A DNA stretch of 14,297 nt from Minisyncoccota bacterium. Its GTDB lineage: Bacteria; Patescibacteriota; Minisyncoccia; UBA6257; 1-14-0-10-40-38. This document shows, piece by piece, positions 12,185 to 14,297 of the stretch. Numbering within the stretch: position 1 is the stretch's first letter; each line of letters opens with the position of its first letter. Under the pieces are notes generated by a model. It made no database searches, was not told the origin of the DNA, and worked only from the letters and a program-made list of their open reading frames with translations. Made by a program: the position numbers and the translations under genes. Location: NCBI GenBank assembly GCA_020052135.1, contig JAGVPS010000001.1:1-14297 (forward strand), in the 5' to 3' direction.

Positions 12185-14297
12185 CTATTCCGCGGGTGGC
12201 GTCCCTGGATCTGCCGGCGGAGGTTCAGGAGGGGGAGTTTCCTCAGCAGGGGCTCCTGCATCATCGCTCGGAGTATCTCCCGGAGGTGTTATAGGATCTT
12301 CTGCTGGCGTTTCTGGCACTGGCGGAGAAATTTCTTCTTCTATAATAGGAGGTAATTGATCATCGGGTGGAGGTGGTAGCTCTGATCCTCCTCCAGACGA
12401 TGAAGGGGGTGGATCTGTATCTTCGCCTCCGCTCGATGGTACGGATGATGACGGAGTTACTCCCTCTGGCGTGTAGCTGCCTATAATGATCCAGTCGAAT
12501 GGGATTGGCGTATTAGCAGATCCTACTACTCCAACCTTGAAACCTATGTGCTCGCTCTTTTCAATAACCGAGAGCACTTTGTCAGTACGTATCGTAGGAG
12601 TAATAAGGATTTTGCTCCGCGCGGTAACTTTGGTATTCGCCACAAAGAACTCACTCTCACCCATTGGGAATACTGCGGAACCGCTTATCTGATTTTCTCC
12701 TTCAGGCACGGTGATCTCTCCATCGGGCAAGAGTACAAAGTCATGCGTAAAGAGTTGTTGTACGCTAATGATCTTTGCGATAATTTTATCGAATACTACC
12801 GTGACAAGCTTATCAATAGTGGATGTAAATGTTTTTTCTAAATCATCCACGGCCTGCGTGATAAACTCGATAAGGTTTGTGGGTTCATCACTGTATGTCG
12901 TTACCTCATGATACCCCGGCTGAATATCGGCAATAATACTCTTTCCGTCTTCCGCAAACGCATAATCCTCAAGCGCCATACCAATTACCGTACCAGACGA
13001 CAACGCCTTAACGGCAATTCCTGGAATACTGCTCGTCGTAAGCAGATCTCCTTTTTTGATGGATCCATTTTCGATAGAAGCACGAACTCGCGCCTGACCT
13101 TTAACGGCAACATATACATCCCCGCTTCCTAACGAAAGTCCCGAGTAATCAAAACGAGTAAGCACTCCTACAAATGCGCGGTCATTCGGGCTTGCCGAAG
13201 GACCGATAGGAAACGTATCAGAAACTGCGACACTCTCACTATCTAAGACATAAGAAATTAACGTTCCCTCAGAAAGTAATGAAAGTGCTTCTGTCCTGGG
13301 GAAGACTGCTGTTATTTGACTGTTCAGAAGTTTCTGAGTAGGAGCGACACCCTTCTCACTGTCGCCCGTAGAAATAGGAGCGGCTAGCGCATCTCCTCCC
13401 GGAGGATCGTCTGCCCATAATTTTATATAATCGATGTCCAGGGTCTTTGCGGCCGTCGTTTGTGTTTCGTTAAATGAGTCGAATTCAATACCCGCAGTAG
13501 GTATATTAGTAGCGTGAACGGCAACTAATTTCCCATCAATGTAAAAACGAACTTGATTCGTACTGTCGGCTTCAAACCGGAGCACATTATAGGTGTTCGC
13601 CGTAACCGCAACACCGGTATCTGTCTGCGTGTGCGATCCCGAAGATCGCGTAACCGCCTGCCAATTGCCACCAGCCCCATAGAATAGAATGGCATTGCCT
13701 GTGGTGCTACTCGTACTGCCCGCGGCGAGATCCGAAAGACCGATGGTGTATTGATGTGATGCGGTGCTGCCAACGGTCACCCGAGTTTCAAATACAGGGT
13801 TCAACGAAGCAGTAATTTGATTGGTATCGAAGAAGTCAATACGGCACGCATTGCCGCTCGTCGCCCCCGTGGCAAGCCGAAGTACGCCATACGTAACGGC
13901 AGGCGTGGTTTCTGTGCATGCACCATCTACGTCAAGTGCTATGCCCTCAAAAACATTGAGTATATCGGTCGTGTTGCTCACACGGCCTTGATGTCCTATG
14001 AAGTCGGTGTAGTAGGAGCGCCATGAGGAATTGATTCGCCCGGATACGTAGAGTTGGTCAAGCATGCCTGCGGCCGCTTGAGATGTAGTGCCAATAGCTA
14101 TACGAGCATAGTCAAGCATACCGGTTGTGGTCGCGCCAATGGTGAGAATCGGATACTGCCCTGCGGTGTTTGCGGTTGTCGTAGCAAACCGAAGCGCATT
14201 TTCTCCTGTTTGAAGCAGTGCGTAACTCCCTGCGGTAGTGAAGTTGAGCGCAGTGCTTCCCTGCAGTGTTGCGGTATTAGAAACAAGAAGCGCTGAA
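12185..14297 (-). CDS. Large secreted LamG-like surface protein, 5' end outside window
   Basis: The frame is open to the window edge, so about 703 C-terminal residues are visible and the true start lies beyond; the first ATG at 14119 is internal. In order: a Thr/Ala/Gly-rich beta region (GMLDYARIAIGTTSQ); a LamG/concanavalin-like domain (residues about 60-235 from ATG 14119, with VRFYIDGKLVAVH and LDIDYIKLWADD); a beta module (about 310-390, with GQARVRASIENGSIKKGDLLTTSS then GTVIGMALEDY); a helical stretch (about 410-455); another beta domain; and a long Pro/Ser/Glu-rich tail ending PPADPGTPPAE. I recall the KKGDLLTTSSIPG module from CPR surface and tail-fibre-like proteins; that is memory, not a search. 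No C-terminal transmembrane or sorting signal is visible, so anchoring must be N-terminal or non-covalent. Confidence 0.85.
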   Translation of the reverse strand, partial: SALLVSNTATLQGSTALNFTTAGSYALLQTGENALRFATTTANTAGQYPILTIGATTTGMLDYARIAIGTTSQAAAGMLDQLYVSGRINSSWRSYYTDFIGHQGRVSNTTDILNVFEGIALDVDGACTETTPAVTYGVLRLATGATSGNACRIDFFDTNQITASLNPVFETRVTVGSTASHQYTIGLSDLAAGSTSSTTGNAILFYGAGGNWQAVTRSSGSHTQTDTGVAVTANTYNVLRFEADSTNQVRFYIDGKLVAVHATNIPTAGIEFDSFNETQTTAAKTLDIDYIKLWADDPPGGDALAAPISTGDSEKGVAPTQKLLNSQITAVFPRTEALSLLSEGTLISYVLDSESVAVSDTFPIGPSASPNDRAFVGVLTRFDYSGLSLGSGDVYVAVKGQARVRASIENGSIKKGDLLTTSSIPGIAVKALSSGTVIGMALEDYAFAEDGKSIIADIQPGYHEVTTYSDEPTNLIEFITQAVDDLEKTFTSTIDKLVTVVFDKIIAKIISVQQLFTHDFVLLPDGEITVPEGENQISGSAVFPMGESEFFVANTKVTARSKILITPTIRTDKVLSVIEKSEHIGFKVGVVGSANTPIPFDWIIIGSYTPEGVTPSSSVPSSGGEDTDPPPSSSGGGSELPPPPDDQLPPIIEEEISPPVPETPAEDPITPPGDTPSDDAGAPAEETPPPEPPPADPGTPPAE

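Overview
The window looks like a chromosomal segment of a Candidate Phyla Radiation (Patescibacteria, Parcubacteria-like) bacterium. This is inferred from gene style: small PilO-like and GIY-YIG proteins, weak or absent Shine-Dalgarno sequences at most starts, many short GC-rich palindromes between genes, and a locus of secreted, proline-rich, membrane-anchored surface proteins. Long ORFs end at normal TGA, TAA and TAG stops, so the code is the standard bacterial one, not the TGA=Gly code of Gracilibacteria and Absconditabacteria. No phylogenetic test was possible.

Layout. (1) 1-365: palindromic repeats around a tRNA-Ile(GAU) on the minus strand. (2) 366-1165, minus: a type IV pilus PilO-like protein followed by a small membrane protein. 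(3) 1183-4322, plus: dprA then topA, start-stop coupled and divergent from the pilus genes. DprA and type IV pili both belong to natural transformation. (4) 4411-5286, minus: parB, with a consensus -10 box 7 nt from its ATG and, just upstream, a perfect 48-bp palindrome. (5) 5439-5884: palindromic repeats, a GIY-YIG nuclease gene and tRNA-Leu(CAA). A 17-bp direct repeat of the tRNA 5' end brackets the nuclease gene.

(6) 5885-8820 looks like an accessory island next to tRNA-Leu. It holds an unrecognised 406-residue protein with a strong SD and its own terminator, a near-consensus promoter that may make a roughly 58-nt RNA, a degenerate IS30-family insertion (frameshift at an A7 run plus an in-frame amber), and a Nudix hydrolase with a TTG start, strong SD and terminator. 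The promoter before the IS points at the Nudix gene across the insertion, so the IS may have split promoter and gene.

(7) 8825-14297, minus: a five-gene envelope locus. In transcription order these are a large secreted LamG-like protein with a Pro-rich C-terminus (cut by the window end), a single-pass membrane protein, a secreted protein with a dockerin-type calcium loop, a membrane-anchored cohesin-like protein, and a membrane-anchored Ig-like protein with a cytoplasmic coiled coil. A dockerin-like gene directly before a cohesin-like gene suggests a calcium-dependent surface assembly. This is the best candidate for an undescribed system here, with the 406-residue orphan next.
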